Of a stretch of DNA of 46,304 nucleotides, positions 33,359-42,800 are shown piece by piece (position 1 is the stretch's first letter; each line of letters begins with the position of its first letter). The DNA is from JAFAXD01 sp035472475. Lineage in GTDB: Bacteria; Pseudomonadota; Alphaproteobacteria; Rhizobiales; Xanthobacteraceae. The notes beneath the pieces were generated by a model. It saw nothing but the letters and a program-made list of their open reading frames with translations. It was not told the DNA's origin and did not search any database. Made by a program: the position numbers and the translations under genes. The stretch is from the NCBI GenBank assembly GCA_035472475.1, contig DATIPA010000058.1:1-46304 (forward strand). Reading direction: 5' to 3'.

Positions 33359-35743
33359 ATGAAATTCGAACCGGACAAGGCTGAGCATTTCCAGTCCATC
33401 GGCCAGCCGATGCGCCGCAAGGAAGACTTGCGGCTCATCACCGGCCAAGGCCGCTTCAGCGACGACTTCAATCTCGAGGGCCAGGTCTTTGCCGCGTTCG
33501 TGCGCTCGCCCCACCCGCACGCGCGCCTTGTTTCGATCGACACCGACGCGGCGCGCGCCATGCCGGGCGTGCTCGGCGTGTTCACCGGCGAAGACTGCCG
33601 GCGCGACGGACTTCGCCCGATCGAGCACAGCCCGGTGCCCTCGACGCACTACGACATGAAGCTGACCGCGCCGGGCGGAGGCCGGATTTTCGCCGGGCGC
33701 CACCTGCTGTTGCCGACCGACAAGGTCCGCCATGTCGGTGAAGCCGCCGCCATGGTGGTGGCGCAGACCGTGCACCAGGCGCAGGACGCCGCCGAGGCCA
33801 TACAGGCTACTTACGACGCGCTCGCGCTGGTGACCGGTTCCGAAGCCGCGCTTGCGCCGGATGCCCCGGTGGTCTGGCCGGACCTGCCGGACAACGTCCT
33901 CGTCGACACGGTTTTCGGCGACGTCGTTGCGACCGCCAAAGCCTTTGCGGCGGCCGACCATGTGGTCAAGGCTGAGTTTGACGTCGGTCGCGTGACGGCG
34001 GTTCCGATGGAGCCGCGCGCCGCGCTCGCCGCCTACGATCCGGCGACCGACCGCTACACGCTCTACGCCGGCAGCGGCGGGGCCGTCCGCCAGAAGCACG
34101 AGCTTGCCGGCGTGCTCGGCATTGCGCCCGAACGGCTGCGGGTTCTCTCGCATGATGTCGGCGGCAATTTCGGGTCGCGCAACCGAGTCTATGTAGAGTT
34201 CGGCCTCGTGCTGTGGGCGGCACGCAAGCTGGGACGCCCGGTGAAGTACACCGCGAGCCGGTCCGAAGCCTTCTTGACCGACTATCAGGGCCGCGATCTT
34301 AAAACCAAGGTCGAACTGGCGTTGCGCGCGGACGGCCGGTTTCTCGCCATGCGCGCCGACAACATCAGTAACGTCGGCGCCTATTGCGTGTCGTTGTCCC
34401 CGCTGGGCAAGGGCGCGGCGCTCATCACCGGCTCCTATCACATCCCGGCCGCGACGCTGCGGGCCCGCGCCGTGTTCACCAACACGATGCCGACCAACGC
34501 CTATCGCAGCTCCGGGCGACCGGAGGTGACGTTCGCGATCGAGCGGGCCATCGATCTTGCAGCCGACGAGCTCAAGCTCGACCGGATCGCCCTGCGGCGT
34601 CGAAACCTCGTGACGGCGCGCGCGATGCCTTACACCAATGCGGTCGGCGCCACCTACGACAGCGGCACCTACGCGACCAACATGGACCTCGCCATGCGGA
34701 TGGCCGACTGGGGAGGCGCCTCCGCGCGCCGCCGCGCCGCCAAGGCGAGGGGCCGGCTGCTCGGGCTCGGGCTTGCGAATTATGTCGAGTCCTCGATCGG
34801 AGCACCGCGCGAGCGCACCGAAATGACCGTCACCCCCGATGGCCGTGTCGACGTCGTGATCGGCACGCAGCCCAGCGGTCAGGGGCACGAAACCAGTTTT
34901 GCCCAGGTTGTGGCCGATCTGCTGGTGGTGCCGGTCGAGGCAGTGCGGATCATCGTCGGCGACACCGACATCGTCAGTGTTGGCGGCGGCTCCCACTCCG
35001 GCCGCTCGATGCGGCACGCCGCGACCGTGTTCACCAAGGCCGCTGCCGATCTGATCGCGCGCGGGAAGGAGATCGCGGCGCTGCTGTTTGACACTCGCGC
35101 TGACAGTGTCTCCTTCGCCGACGGCCGCTTCGGCGCGCCCTCAACCAACCGCACGCTCGATTTCCTCGAGCTCGCGCGCGAAGCGGCGGAGCGCGCCTTG
35201 CCGGGGCTCGCGCGCGGCATCAACGCCGCGGCCGACAACGAGATGCATGACCCGGTGTTTCCCAATGGGTGCGCGGTCTGCGAAGTCGAGGTCGATCCCG
35301 AGACCGGCAACGTCGAGCTCACGCGCTACGCGTGCGTTGACGACGTCGGACGCTGCATCAATCCGCTGATCGTGCACGGCCAGACCCATGGCGGGATCGC
35401 GCAGGGCGTCGGCCAGGCGATGTGGGAGCGCTGCCATGTCGATCCGGAGTCCGGCCAACCGCTTGCCGGATCATTCATGGACTACGGTATTCCGCGCGCC
35501 GACTTGCTTCCGTCATTTACAACGGAAATCGTCGAGGTGCTTTCTCCGACCAATCCGCTCGGCATCAAGGCCGGCGGCGAAGGCGGCACGACACCGGCGC
35601 CCGCGGTCGTGATCAATGCCATCGTCGACGCGCTACGGCCTTACGGCATCCGCCACATCACCATGCCGGCGACGCCGTACACGATCTGGCACGCGATCGC
35701 AGCGGCAAGCTCCAAAGGACTGCCGAAACCGCGCAAGCGTTAA
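33359..35743 (+). CDS. Molybdenum hydroxylase large subunit (xanthine dehydrogenase / form II CoxL-like)
   Basis: The 794-residue protein has the N-terminal Ald_Xan domain (IGQPMRRKEDLRLITGQGRFSDD) and molybdopterin-binding domains. The cofactor loop reads AYRSSGRPE, close to AYRGAGR of form II CoxL and unlike AYRCSFR of true CO dehydrogenase. The catalytic glutamate is in GIKAGGEGG near the end. Family enzymes hydroxylate aldehydes, purines or aromatic rings using water. No small [2Fe-2S] or medium FAD subunit gene is adjacent, so partners must be elsewhere. The ATG at 33359 is chosen because the family N-terminus begins there. Its stop is seven bases from that of the convergent ubiD gene. 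Confidence 0.9.
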   Translation: MKFEPDKAEHFQSIGQPMRRKEDLRLITGQGRFSDDFNLEGQVFAAFVRSPHPHARLVSIDTDAARAMPGVLGVFTGEDCRRDGLRPIEHSPVPSTHYDMKLTAPGGGRIFAGRHLLLPTDKVRHVGEAAAMVVAQTVHQAQDAAEAIQATYDALALVTGSEAALAPDAPVVWPDLPDNVLVDTVFGDVVATAKAFAAADHVVKAEFDVGRVTAVPMEPRAALAAYDPATDRYTLYAGSGGAVRQKHELAGVLGIAPERLRVLSHDVGGNFGSRNRVYVEFGLVLWAARKLGRPVKYTASRSEAFLTDYQGRDLKTKVELALRADGRFLAMRADNISNVGAYCVSLSPLGKGAALITGSYHIPAATLRARAVFTNTMPTNAYRSSGRPEVTFAIERAIDLAADELKLDRIALRRRNLVTARAMPYTNAVGATYDSGTYATNMDLAMRMADWGGASARRRAAKARGRLLGLGLANYVESSIGAPRERTEMTVTPDGRVDVVIGTQPSGQGHETSFAQVVADLLVVPVEAVRIIVGDTDIVSVGGGSHSGRSMRHAATVFTKAAADLIARGKEIAALLFDTRADSVSFADGRFGAPSTNRTLDFLELAREAAERALPGLARGINAAADNEMHDPVFPNGCAVCEVEVDPETGNVELTRYACVDDVGRCINPLIVHGQTHGGIAQGVGQAMWERCHVDPESGQPLAGSFMDYGIPRADLLPSFTTEIVEVLSPTNPLGIKAGGEGGTTPAPAVVINAIVDALRPYGIRHITMPATPYTIWHAIAAASSKGLPKPRKR

Positions 35744-35750
35744 GCGCGCG

Positions 35751-37424
35751 TCAATCCGTCGACTCGTCGGCCACGTCGCGAACCGGCGTCTCCGGCGTCA
35801 AGCCGCCGCGGCGTGCCGCGAACGTCTCCTGCCCGCTCTTGTCCCATTCGCCGGTCACTGCGCGTCGCGCATATGTGTCCCAGGCCGCATCCCAGGATCC
35901 GAGCGAATAGCCGTGCCACGGCGCCTGCGGCGTCAGCGCGGGCAATCCGAGCCGCTCCCAGAGTTCGCGCGCGTGCTCCATGTACTCGCGCCGCGGCAAC
36001 GCCACCGGCGGCAGCGCGTGCTTGAGCGTCGCGTCGATCAGCATGGTCGAGTCGTTGCCGCCCGATCCCGATTTCGGCCCATGCCCGCCCGAGCGGTATG
36101 GCGCGATGTGCACGTCCTCGATCGGATTGCAGCGGTAAGCGAGCGACCACAGCACGGCGTCCGGGTTATCGGCATCGATGTCGGGGCTCACCGCGACGAC
36201 GATCTTGCCGCAGGCCGCCTGCAAGGTGGCGGCGCCGTGCAGCGCACGCCAGATTTCCGTGCGCGGCGTGCCGGGCTCGATTTGCAGGAAGATCACCTTG
36301 CGGATGTTGGTGAGAGGTTCGTGCATGACGACCGCGCGGACGCCCTTGATCGAGAGCTGGTCGCGCAGGTGAGTGAGAAACAGCGGTTCGTAGGCGACCT
36401 TCTTGATGACGCTCGACTCGCTCGGCGTGACCTGGCTGATGATGGACACGAACACCGGCGAGCGCTTGCGGGTGATCGCCGTGACCTGCATCGACATGTT
36501 GAAGTCCTCGAGCGCCACATGGCCGTGGCTCTCGCCGAACGGCCCTTCCGGCTCGAGCAAGTCGGTATCGATCACGCCCTCGATCACGATCTCGGCGTCG
36601 GCCGGTACCTCGAGATCGACGCTCACCGCCTTCGCGGTGCGGATGGGGGTGCCTGCGAGCCCGCCGGCGACTCCCATCTCGTCCTGATCGAGCTGCAGCT
36701 TTTGCGGGCCGGTAAAGATGACGACCGGCGCGCATCCGATCACGATCGCACACGGCATCCGCTCTCGGCGGTCGCGGTACTTTCGCCAATGATGATAGCC
36801 GCCGGCGCCGCCGATCCGGCTTCCCATGCGCACGCCCAGTCGATCGGTTGCCTTCAGGGCGGCCCGGTAGGTTCCCATGTTGCGGATGCCGCTCTCGGGA
36901 TCGCGCGTGATGCACAAGGTCGCCGTCAAATAGGGCGCGGCGTCGAAGCCCGGCGTCGAGACCGGCACCGGCAAGCTTGCGAGCCCGCCACCGGGGCGGC
37001 GCAACGCATCACCGGTGATGATGATTTCTTGGCACGGAGGCTCGGTCACCAACACCGGCGCGATCGGGTTTGCGATCGCTCGGGTCCAGGCTTCCCCGAT
37101 GGCCTCGACCGAGCGCCCCATTCCGACGGCGTAGATCTGCGGCGATGCTGCCAGCGCTCCAACCGCGACCGGGATGTCGTAGCGCCGCCCCGCTCCATCA
37201 ATCACATTGGTGAACAGAAATGCGCGACGCTGGTCCTCCCGCAACCCGCCGCGGAACTGCCAGCGCACCAGTGGGTGAAGTTCGGTGTCCTTGTTGATCG
37301 GCTCCTCGATGCGCCAGAGCAGCCCTTGCGCGTCGAGCCGCGCAAGATGGTCCTGAAAATCGAGCGCCGGACCTGCCGGCGTCGACGCATCGACCGAGCG
37401 CGTTTCGACGGCTGTGTCGAGCAT
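35751..37424 (-). CDS. UbiD-family prenylated-FMN-dependent (de)carboxylase
   Basis: The 557-residue enzyme shows UbiD features: DFQDHLARLDAQGLLWRIEEP, FTNVIDGAGRRYDIPV, GMGRSVEAIGEAW, PCQEIIITGDAL, the metal/prFMN region GTYRAALKATDRLGVRM, and EGPFGESHGH, equivalent to the catalytic EGPFGE box of Fdc1. UbiD enzymes add or remove CO2 on aromatic or alpha,beta-unsaturated acids and need UbiX-made prFMN. No ubiX is seen here. The intradiol dioxygenase gene lies 86 bases upstream on the same strand, which suggests aromatic acid decarboxylation followed by ring opening. Confidence 0.92.
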   Translation of the reverse strand: MLDTAVETRSVDASTPAGPALDFQDHLARLDAQGLLWRIEEPINKDTELHPLVRWQFRGGLREDQRRAFLFTNVIDGAGRRYDIPVAVGALAASPQIYAVGMGRSVEAIGEAWTRAIANPIAPVLVTEPPCQEIIITGDALRRPGGGLASLPVPVSTPGFDAAPYLTATLCITRDPESGIRNMGTYRAALKATDRLGVRMGSRIGGAGGYHHWRKYRDRRERMPCAIVIGCAPVVIFTGPQKLQLDQDEMGVAGGLAGTPIRTAKAVSVDLEVPADAEIVIEGVIDTDLLEPEGPFGESHGHVALEDFNMSMQVTAITRKRSPVFVSIISQVTPSESSVIKKVAYEPLFLTHLRDQLSIKGVRAVVMHEPLTNIRKVIFLQIEPGTPRTEIWRALHGAATLQAACGKIVVAVSPDIDADNPDAVLWSLAYRCNPIEDVHIAPYRSGGHGPKSGSGGNDSTMLIDATLKHALPPVALPRREYMEHARELWERLGLPALTPQAPWHGYSLGSWDAAWDTYARRAVTGEWDKSGQETFAARRGGLTPETPVRDVADESTD

Positions 37425-37510
37425 GTTCTGAACCTCGCGGCGAATAGCGAGAGGCTACGATTTAGCCCGCGGGCGAGCAATGCCTCGCGCTTTGCCCTCG
37501 CGCACGCCGA

Positions 37511-38452
37511 TCAGACCCGCTCCAGAATCTCGATCTGGGGCCGCTCGCCGCGCGCCTTGCCGCTGATCGGCGGACGCGGGAGCTTGGCCTCACCCGGTTC
37601 GACGATGAACGTGTAGTCGAGCGAGTACCACGGGCTTTTGACATCCGGCGCGGGCGCCGGATCGCGATCATGGCGCACGTAGTCACCGACCAGCGTCCTG
37701 GTGACGCCGAACTGTACGTCGGTTTCAAGATGTTTGTCGTCGTTGACGTAGACCTGCGAGATATGGGTCTTGTAGCCCGGCTTGTAGATCAGCACATGCA
37801 GGTGCGCGGGGCGCATGTTGTGGCGGCCCTGCATGCGCAAAAGTTCGCCGACCGGCCCGTCCACGGGGATCGGATAGCCCGCAGGCTTCACGCTGCGAAA
37901 CGAGAAACGGCCGTCCGCGTCGGTCGTGAACTTGCCGCGCAGGTTCATGTCCGCCTGCTTGGGATCCTGATTTTCGTAATAACCCTCCGGGGACGATTGC
38001 CAGACGTCGACCTCGGCGCCGGCGATCGGCTTGCCGGCCTGATCCGTGACCTTGGCATTGACGAACAGGACCGGTCCCGGGGTCGGCGAGCGCACGATCG
38101 AACCGCCGTTGTCAGTGCGCGGCGAATCCAACCGCCAGAACGGACCCAGCAGGTTGGCGGTGGTCTCGGTCTGTCCCTTGTTGCCGTTATTGAGCAGGCA
38201 GACGAGCGTCGAGAACCCGAGCGAGCCCGCCATCAGCACAACCTCGTTGTGGGTCGCGGTCGTGTGCCTGCCGAGCGCCGCGATGTAGGCGCAGGCCTGG
38301 TGGAACTCCTCTTCGGTCAGCTTCACCTCGCGGGCGAAGGCGTGCAGGTGCCGCACGGCCGCCGACATGATCTCGCGAAATCGCGGATTCTTGGAGCGGG
38401 CGAGCTCACTCAGGACCGCGTCGGTGACTTGTTGCTGGTGCTCAATGATCAT
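37511..38452 (-). CDS. Intradiol ring-cleavage dioxygenase (catechol/hydroxyquinol 1,2-dioxygenase type)
   Basis: The 313-residue protein has the dioxygenase N-terminal dimerisation domain (about 1-100) and the intradiol beta-sandwich. Iron ligands fit the family: Tyr at 158 or 159 (EGYYENQ), Y193 (GYPIPVDGP), H217 and H219 (RPAHLHV), with the normal 24 and 2 residue spacing. It opens catechol-type rings between the hydroxyls to muconates; hydroxyquinol is a plausible substrate, but the sequence does not fix it. It is probably in an operon with the downstream ubiD gene. Confidence 0.92.
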   Translation of the reverse strand: MIIEHQQQVTDAVLSELARSKNPRFREIMSAAVRHLHAFAREVKLTEEEFHQACAYIAALGRHTTATHNEVVLMAGSLGFSTLVCLLNNGNKGQTETTANLLGPFWRLDSPRTDNGGSIVRSPTPGPVLFVNAKVTDQAGKPIAGAEVDVWQSSPEGYYENQDPKQADMNLRGKFTTDADGRFSFRSVKPAGYPIPVDGPVGELLRMQGRHNMRPAHLHVLIYKPGYKTHISQVYVNDDKHLETDVQFGVTRTLVGDYVRHDRDPAPAPDVKSPWYSLDYTFIVEPGEAKLPRPPISGKARGERPQIEILERV

Positions 38453-38545
38453 GGTTGCACTTTCTACTTGGCCGCGTCATGCGCGCGCATCCTAGCACGC
38501 GGGCGGCAAGCGAGAGCAGTTGAACAACGCTGCCATGCAGGCTGC

Positions 38546-38983
38546 TCACAGCAGCCCCAGCCCCCGCAACTCGCGGCGCATTTGCTCCGGCATGTTGCGC
38601 GCACCGGGCGCCGCGCGGTCGAGATCACGCGGTGCATCCTTGCTTTGGAGATAGCGCCAACCCTGGAACGCGCGGAACGGTCGCGGCTCGACCGGAACCA
38701 CCTTGGTCCGCAGCACCAGCCGGCAGCGGCCGACACCGTCTTTGTCGACAAACGGCCGGATCGCGACGAGGTCTTGCCGGCACATGATCTGGCCGCGGAT
38801 CACCCAGTAAAGCGAGCCGCCGTCGAGCAGCTCGTCAGCGCGCTTGGGCACCATCCGCGTCGTATGGATGTGCTCCGGCTTTTCCTTGCGCGCTTTCTTT
38901 TGTTTGAGACGTTGCTTGATCCAGGTTGATAGCTCGGCGACGGAATCACACCCGACACAAAGCTTGATGAGGTTAAGCGACAT
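38546..38983 (-). CDS. DUF1489 family protein
   Basis: The 145-residue product begins MSLNLIKLCVGCDSV and contains HIHTTRMVPKRADELLDGGSLYWVIRGQIMCRQ and RPFRAFQGWRYLQ, which match DUF1489, a family of alphaproteobacteria. It has two N-terminal cysteines and a basic middle, no signal peptide. The function is unknown; an RNA- or DNA-associated role is only a guess from the basic content. It lies between the CxC secreted protein gene and the dioxygenase gene, all on the minus strand. Confidence 0.9.
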   Translation of the reverse strand: MSLNLIKLCVGCDSVAELSTWIKQRLKQKKARKEKPEHIHTTRMVPKRADELLDGGSLYWVIRGQIMCRQDLVAIRPFVDKDGVGRCRLVLRTKVVPVEPRPFRAFQGWRYLQSKDAPRDLDRAAPGARNMPEQMRRELRGLGLL

Positions 38984-39008
38984 TACCCAACTCGGCAGTT
39001 CCGATTCA

Positions 39009-39419
39009 CTAACGGTTCAGATTCATCATCGTGCAGCGCATGGCGACGAGGGTGCCGAACCTATCACGCTCGGCGCCGATCGTGAGCCGCTGCGGGCCGG
39101 TTCGAAAGTCCCATCCACAGGCGGCGTCGTCGACGCCGCTCACCACCGTCACGGTCTTTTCCGGACGCCGGCGGATCGCCGCATCGAGCCGGTAGGCCGC
39201 GCGCGCCGACAAGCCCTTGACGACGCCGTGGACGCGCAAGGTCGTGACCTCGCGCTTGCCGCTCGCGTCAACCTCAACCCGCAGCACCTCGCCATCGAAT
39301 ACCACGGGTGTCGCGGCGATCACCTGGTCGCGCGCGACCAGCGCACATTTGCACGCCAATGCCGGCGGCGCCGCGATCAGCCCGAACGCGGCAAAGGCCG
39401 CAACGCGAGGGTCGATCAT
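39009..39419 (-). CDS. Small secreted CxC protein, NTR/TIMP-like
   Basis: The 136-residue product has a signal peptide ending at ALA, so the mature chain starts CKC (C23, C25). The rest is beta-rich with two more cysteines (AACGWDF near 102 and RCTMMN near the end). A mature N-terminal CxC followed by a strand such as ATPVVFDGEVLRVE is typical of netrin-like (TIMP) OB folds, which also occur in bacteria without known function. The ATG overlaps the stop of the upstream carboxylase gene (ATGA). It is probably periplasmic. The functional link to the carboxylase is unclear. Confidence 0.7.
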   Translation of the reverse strand: MIDPRVAAFAAFGLIAAPPALACKCALVARDQVIAATPVVFDGEVLRVEVDASGKREVTTLRVHGVVKGLSARAAYRLDAAIRRRPEKTVTVVSGVDDAACGWDFRTGPQRLTIGAERDRFGTLVAMRCTMMNLNR

Positions 39420-41368
39420 GACGCCGGAGCAACGACGAGCACGGTTGCGCCTTCCGCCACCTGCTTGCCGGGGCTTGCCAGCACATCGGCGACGACGCCG
39501 TCGACCGGCGCCACCAGGGCGTGTTCCATCTTCATTGCTTCGAGAATTGCGAGGCGCTGCCCTTTGCGTACGGTCTCGCCCTTTGCCACGAGCAGCGCGA
39601 GCAACTTGCCGTGCATCGGTGCCGTGACCGCGCCGCCCTCCGCGCCTTCCGCGTCGTACCTTGCCGGCGGAGCGACCCGCACAACCGTCTGCCGGCCGTT
39701 CCGCAACACGTAGACCGCGTTCTCGTCGTCGACCAGCGCCGCGTCCAGGGCGGCGGATTGACCCCCGACCGACACCACGGGGCCGCCCGCCGCATAGGCG
39801 ATCTCAGCCGTTACGACCGCATCATCGACCAGAACGCGGCGCGCAACCACGCGCGTGCCCGACAGCTGAAAGCCGTCGAGCGCATCCCACGGCGACGGCG
39901 GCAGTTGGTCGTCATCCCGGGAATTGGCGATGATCCGTTCACGCTCGCGTTCCAGCAATCGACCAAATCCCGCCGCCGCTGCCGCCAAGTCCGGCTCGTG
40001 CGGGGCAACCAGGGTGGCGAGGTTGTTGTCGATGAAACTGGTGTCGAATTTGCCGGTCCGGAACCCGCGTGTGCGCAGCAACGCCGCCAGGAACGCCGCG
40101 TTGGTGCGCGGACCGATCACGCGCGTCTGATCAAGTGCTTCTGCGAGCCGCTCGAGCGCATCCGTACGCGTCGGCGCGCTGGCGATGATCTTCGCGATCA
40201 TCGGGTCGTAGTAGGGCGTCACCTCGCTGCCGACCGCAACGCCCGCATCGACCCGGATGCCCTCGCCGCTTGGCGGATCGAAGGCGAGCACCTTGCCGGT
40301 CGACGGCAAAAATCCACGCTCGGGATCCTCGGCATAGAGCCGTGCTTCAAGCGAATGGCCCTTGAGCGGTACCTGCTCTTGTCGCAACGGCAATGGCTCC
40401 CCTGCCGCGATCCGAAATTGCCACTCGACGAGATCGAGCCCGGTCACCATTTCGGTCACCGGGTGCTCGACCTGCAGCCGGGTATTCATCTCCAGGAACC
40501 AGAACGCGTCGGCCGAAAGGCCTTTCGACGCATCAGCGATGAACTCGACCGTCCCGGCGCCGACGTACCCCACCGCGCGCGCGGCTTCGAGCGCGGCGGC
40601 GCCCATGGTCTTGCGGAGCTCCCTCGTCATGCCGGGTGCAGGCGTTTCCTCGATCACCTTTTGATGGCGCCGCTGCAGCGAGCAGTCGCGCTCGTTGAGA
40701 TGGATCGCGTTGCCGGCACGATCGGCAAAGATCTGCAGTTCGATGTGGCGCGGCGCGGTCACGAACTTTTCGATCAGGACGCGCGCGTCCCCGAATGCGG
40801 ACTGACCCTCGCGCTGGGCGGCTTCGAGCGCCTCGTCAAAATCCGCATGCCGGTCGACCCGATGCATGCCTTTGCCGCCGCCGCCGGCGATCGGTTTGAT
40901 CAGAACCGGATAGCCGATCTCATAGGCCTTTTGTTTGAGGAAGGTCGCGTCCTGGCGTGCACCGTGGTAGCCCGGCAGCACCGCGACGCCGGCCTGCATC
41001 ATCAATGTTTTGGCGCGATCCTTGAAACCCATGGCACGGATCGCGTCGGGCGGTGGACCGATGAAGGTGATGTTGGCTCGAGCACAGCTTTCGGCAAATT
41101 CCGCGTTCTCGGCCAGGAACCCGTACCCGGGATGAAGGCACTCGGCCCTGGCTTGCTGCGCGACTGCGAGGATAGTGTCAGCCGACAGATAACTCTCCGC
41201 CGCCGGCGCCCCGCCGATCAAAAAGGCTTCGTCGCAAACGCGCGTGTGCAGTGCCAAGGCATCCGCCGACGAATAGACCGCGATGGTGCGCAGCCCAAGA
41301 CGCTTGGCCGTGCGCGCAACGCGCACCGCGATCTCGCCACGGTTGGCAATCAGGACGGAAGCAAACAT
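39416..41368 (-). CDS. Biotin-dependent acyl-CoA carboxylase alpha subunit (MCC/PCC type)
   Basis: The 650-residue protein carries biotin carboxylase (IANRGEIAVRVARTAKRLG; ATP loop GGGGKGMHRV; HLNERDCSLQRRHQKVIEE; EMNTRLQVEHPVTEM) up to about 450. A linker domain and a C-terminal biotinyl domain follow, with EAMKMEHAL biotinylation lysine near residue 615. It carboxylates biotin with bicarbonate and ATP for a separate beta subunit acting on 3-methylcrotonyl-CoA, propionyl-CoA or a related thioester. No beta subunit or liu-type gene is in the window, so the substrate is open. Its stop overlaps the CxC protein gene. Confidence 0.92.
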   Translation of the reverse strand: MFASVLIANRGEIAVRVARTAKRLGLRTIAVYSSADALALHTRVCDEAFLIGGAPAAESYLSADTILAVAQQARAECLHPGYGFLAENAEFAESCARANITFIGPPPDAIRAMGFKDRAKTLMMQAGVAVLPGYHGARQDATFLKQKAYEIGYPVLIKPIAGGGGKGMHRVDRHADFDEALEAAQREGQSAFGDARVLIEKFVTAPRHIELQIFADRAGNAIHLNERDCSLQRRHQKVIEETPAPGMTRELRKTMGAAALEAARAVGYVGAGTVEFIADASKGLSADAFWFLEMNTRLQVEHPVTEMVTGLDLVEWQFRIAAGEPLPLRQEQVPLKGHSLEARLYAEDPERGFLPSTGKVLAFDPPSGEGIRVDAGVAVGSEVTPYYDPMIAKIIASAPTRTDALERLAEALDQTRVIGPRTNAAFLAALLRTRGFRTGKFDTSFIDNNLATLVAPHEPDLAAAAAGFGRLLERERERIIANSRDDDQLPPSPWDALDGFQLSGTRVVARRVLVDDAVVTAEIAYAAGGPVVSVGGQSAALDAALVDDENAVYVLRNGRQTVVRVAPPARYDAEGAEGGAVTAPMHGKLLALLVAKGETVRKGQRLAILEAMKMEHALVAPVDGVVADVLASPGKQVAEGATVLVVAPAS

Positions 41369-41446
41369 TGATGAGTGGCCGGTTGCGGGCGCACCTCACG
41401 GTGATGGTGCGCGGAAGTCAATACGCGGGAGTGACGAACCCGGCGA

Positions 41447-42436
41447 CTATTGCTGGAAGCCGGACGACGGCGGTGCGGACTGAGCCGGCTGCGCCGGTGC
41501 TCCAGCCGCGGCGCGCGGCGCACGCGGACGCGCCGCATTCGCCGGCCGGCGCGGCGGCACGGGCGGGGCCTCGGCGGCGGCCGCCGAGCCGCCGGGCGCG
41601 GCAGGCGCCTGCGCACCGGCTGCAGGCGGCGCCGGCGATGTCTCAGAACCCATGATGTTGACCGGAGGAATCGAAGAGGAGGACGGAAACTCGTACTTCG
41701 AAGACACTGGGACACCCGATGGTGATCCGGGCGCGGACGGCGGCAGCGCGCGCGACAAATCAGCGACTGGAGGTCCCAGGCGCGCGTTCGCCCAGCTCGG
41801 CGCGTATTTGGCGACCAGCGCGTTGAACGGCTTCTCTCGCAGATTCGACCGGACCCGATTGGCGTCGCTCAGCAGGTTCAGGATCTCGCACTGTTCGGCC
41901 GAGCAATTGTCCTCCTGCAACAGCACGTGGGCGACAATCCCGTAACGATCAGCCTCCAGCCCGCGGCGCGCCGCCCCAATGATGGTGTCGTAGCGCGCGT
42001 CGCTCGCCCGCGCGGCCGCGAGCGCATCCGCCAACAACCCGAGCTGCGTCGCCACGTGCGTGACCGCCGCCGCAACCGTGTCGGGTGTCGCAAAGACTGC
42101 GCGCTCGCAGGCGATTTCGACTTGTTCACCGGCCATGCCCTCGAGACATCCGAGCGCCGTGCCGGGAGCCTGCGCACTCGCGGCCAGCGCCATCGCGCGC
42201 TGTGCGAGCGCTTCACGTTCGGCGTTGCGTTGGCTGGCAGCGGCATGTTCGGCGATCGTCCAGCCGATCCAGCCCGCATAGGCAAGTGCGACAATGCCGA
42301 TCAGCGCAACAACCGTGCGCGCACCGCCCGCGCGCGCAATCGCAAAAATCGTCATGACCACCACCAGAGCCAGCGCCACGACCGACATCCAGAGGGGCAC
42401 GATCAATGATCCTGTCGCCGGATCGATACTGAACAT
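41447..42436 (-). CDS. Two-TM hypothetical protein with Pro/Ala-rich C-terminus
   Basis: The 329-residue product starts at the ATG at 42436 after GAGGAG. Two membrane helices (VPLWMSVVALALVVVMTIFA, about 13-32, and VVALIGIVALAYAGWIGWTI, about 42-61) precede a helical soluble region to about 225. That region has three or four cysteines (GCLEGM, EIACERAV, NCSAEQCEI). The final 100 residues are low-complexity Pro, Ala and Ser. No known enzymatic motif is visible. A membrane-anchored periplasmic or cytosolic scaffold is possible; the orientation is not resolved. Confidence 0.8.
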   Translation of the reverse strand: MFSIDPATGSLIVPLWMSVVALALVVVMTIFAIARAGGARTVVALIGIVALAYAGWIGWTIAEHAAASQRNAEREALAQRAMALAASAQAPGTALGCLEGMAGEQVEIACERAVFATPDTVAAAVTHVATQLGLLADALAAARASDARYDTIIGAARRGLEADRYGIVAHVLLQEDNCSAEQCEILNLLSDANRVRSNLREKPFNALVAKYAPSWANARLGPPVADLSRALPPSAPGSPSGVPVSSKYEFPSSSSIPPVNIMGSETSPAPPAAGAQAPAAPGGSAAAAEAPPVPPRRPANAARPRAPRAAAGAPAQPAQSAPPSSGFQQ

Positions 42437-42800
42437 GTTTCTCTCCTCACCCCCGGGGCGCGCCGCGGACAGGCCGTTCAGGCGCGACACCAGCATAAGG
42501 CCTAGGGCAAACCCCGACGCCCGGCCATGCCGCGCGAGGTGCCCGGGCAGTATGCCGGACGTTGCCCCAGCGCGCCAATCGCTCGCGGCGACCGCCCCGT
42601 TCGAGATCTAGAGTTCGGCAGCTGACCGTCGGCTCGGCGCAACAGGATGTCCAACGTCCATGTTAACGTCCCGTTCCGGCGGGTATTTTGGCACCGAACA
42701 CCATTTGGCCACGCGAGCCCGTCTGGAATCGTCGGTGCGTTGGCGCCTGCGAGCAATTTCTTGTAATTTCCCCGTCCCTGCCCGTTGTATCACGGCCGAC
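42437..42800. other. Intergenic region, divergent promoters
   Basis: These 364 bases separate the divergent two-TM protein gene and the class II aldolase gene, so both promoters should lie here. No gene, repeat or clear promoter match was found. Confidence 0.5.

Noticed and set aside
33359..35743. True CO dehydrogenase (CoxL).
   Set aside because: The loop reads AYRSSGR, not AYRCSFR, and no coxS/coxM genes are present.
35616..37616. Long antisense open frame opposite the UbiD gene.
   Set aside because: UbiD motifs are clear on the minus strand; the shadow is Arg-rich and featureless.
39521..41371. Long antisense open frame opposite the carboxylase alpha subunit.
   Set aside because: The biotin carboxylase motifs fix the true strand.
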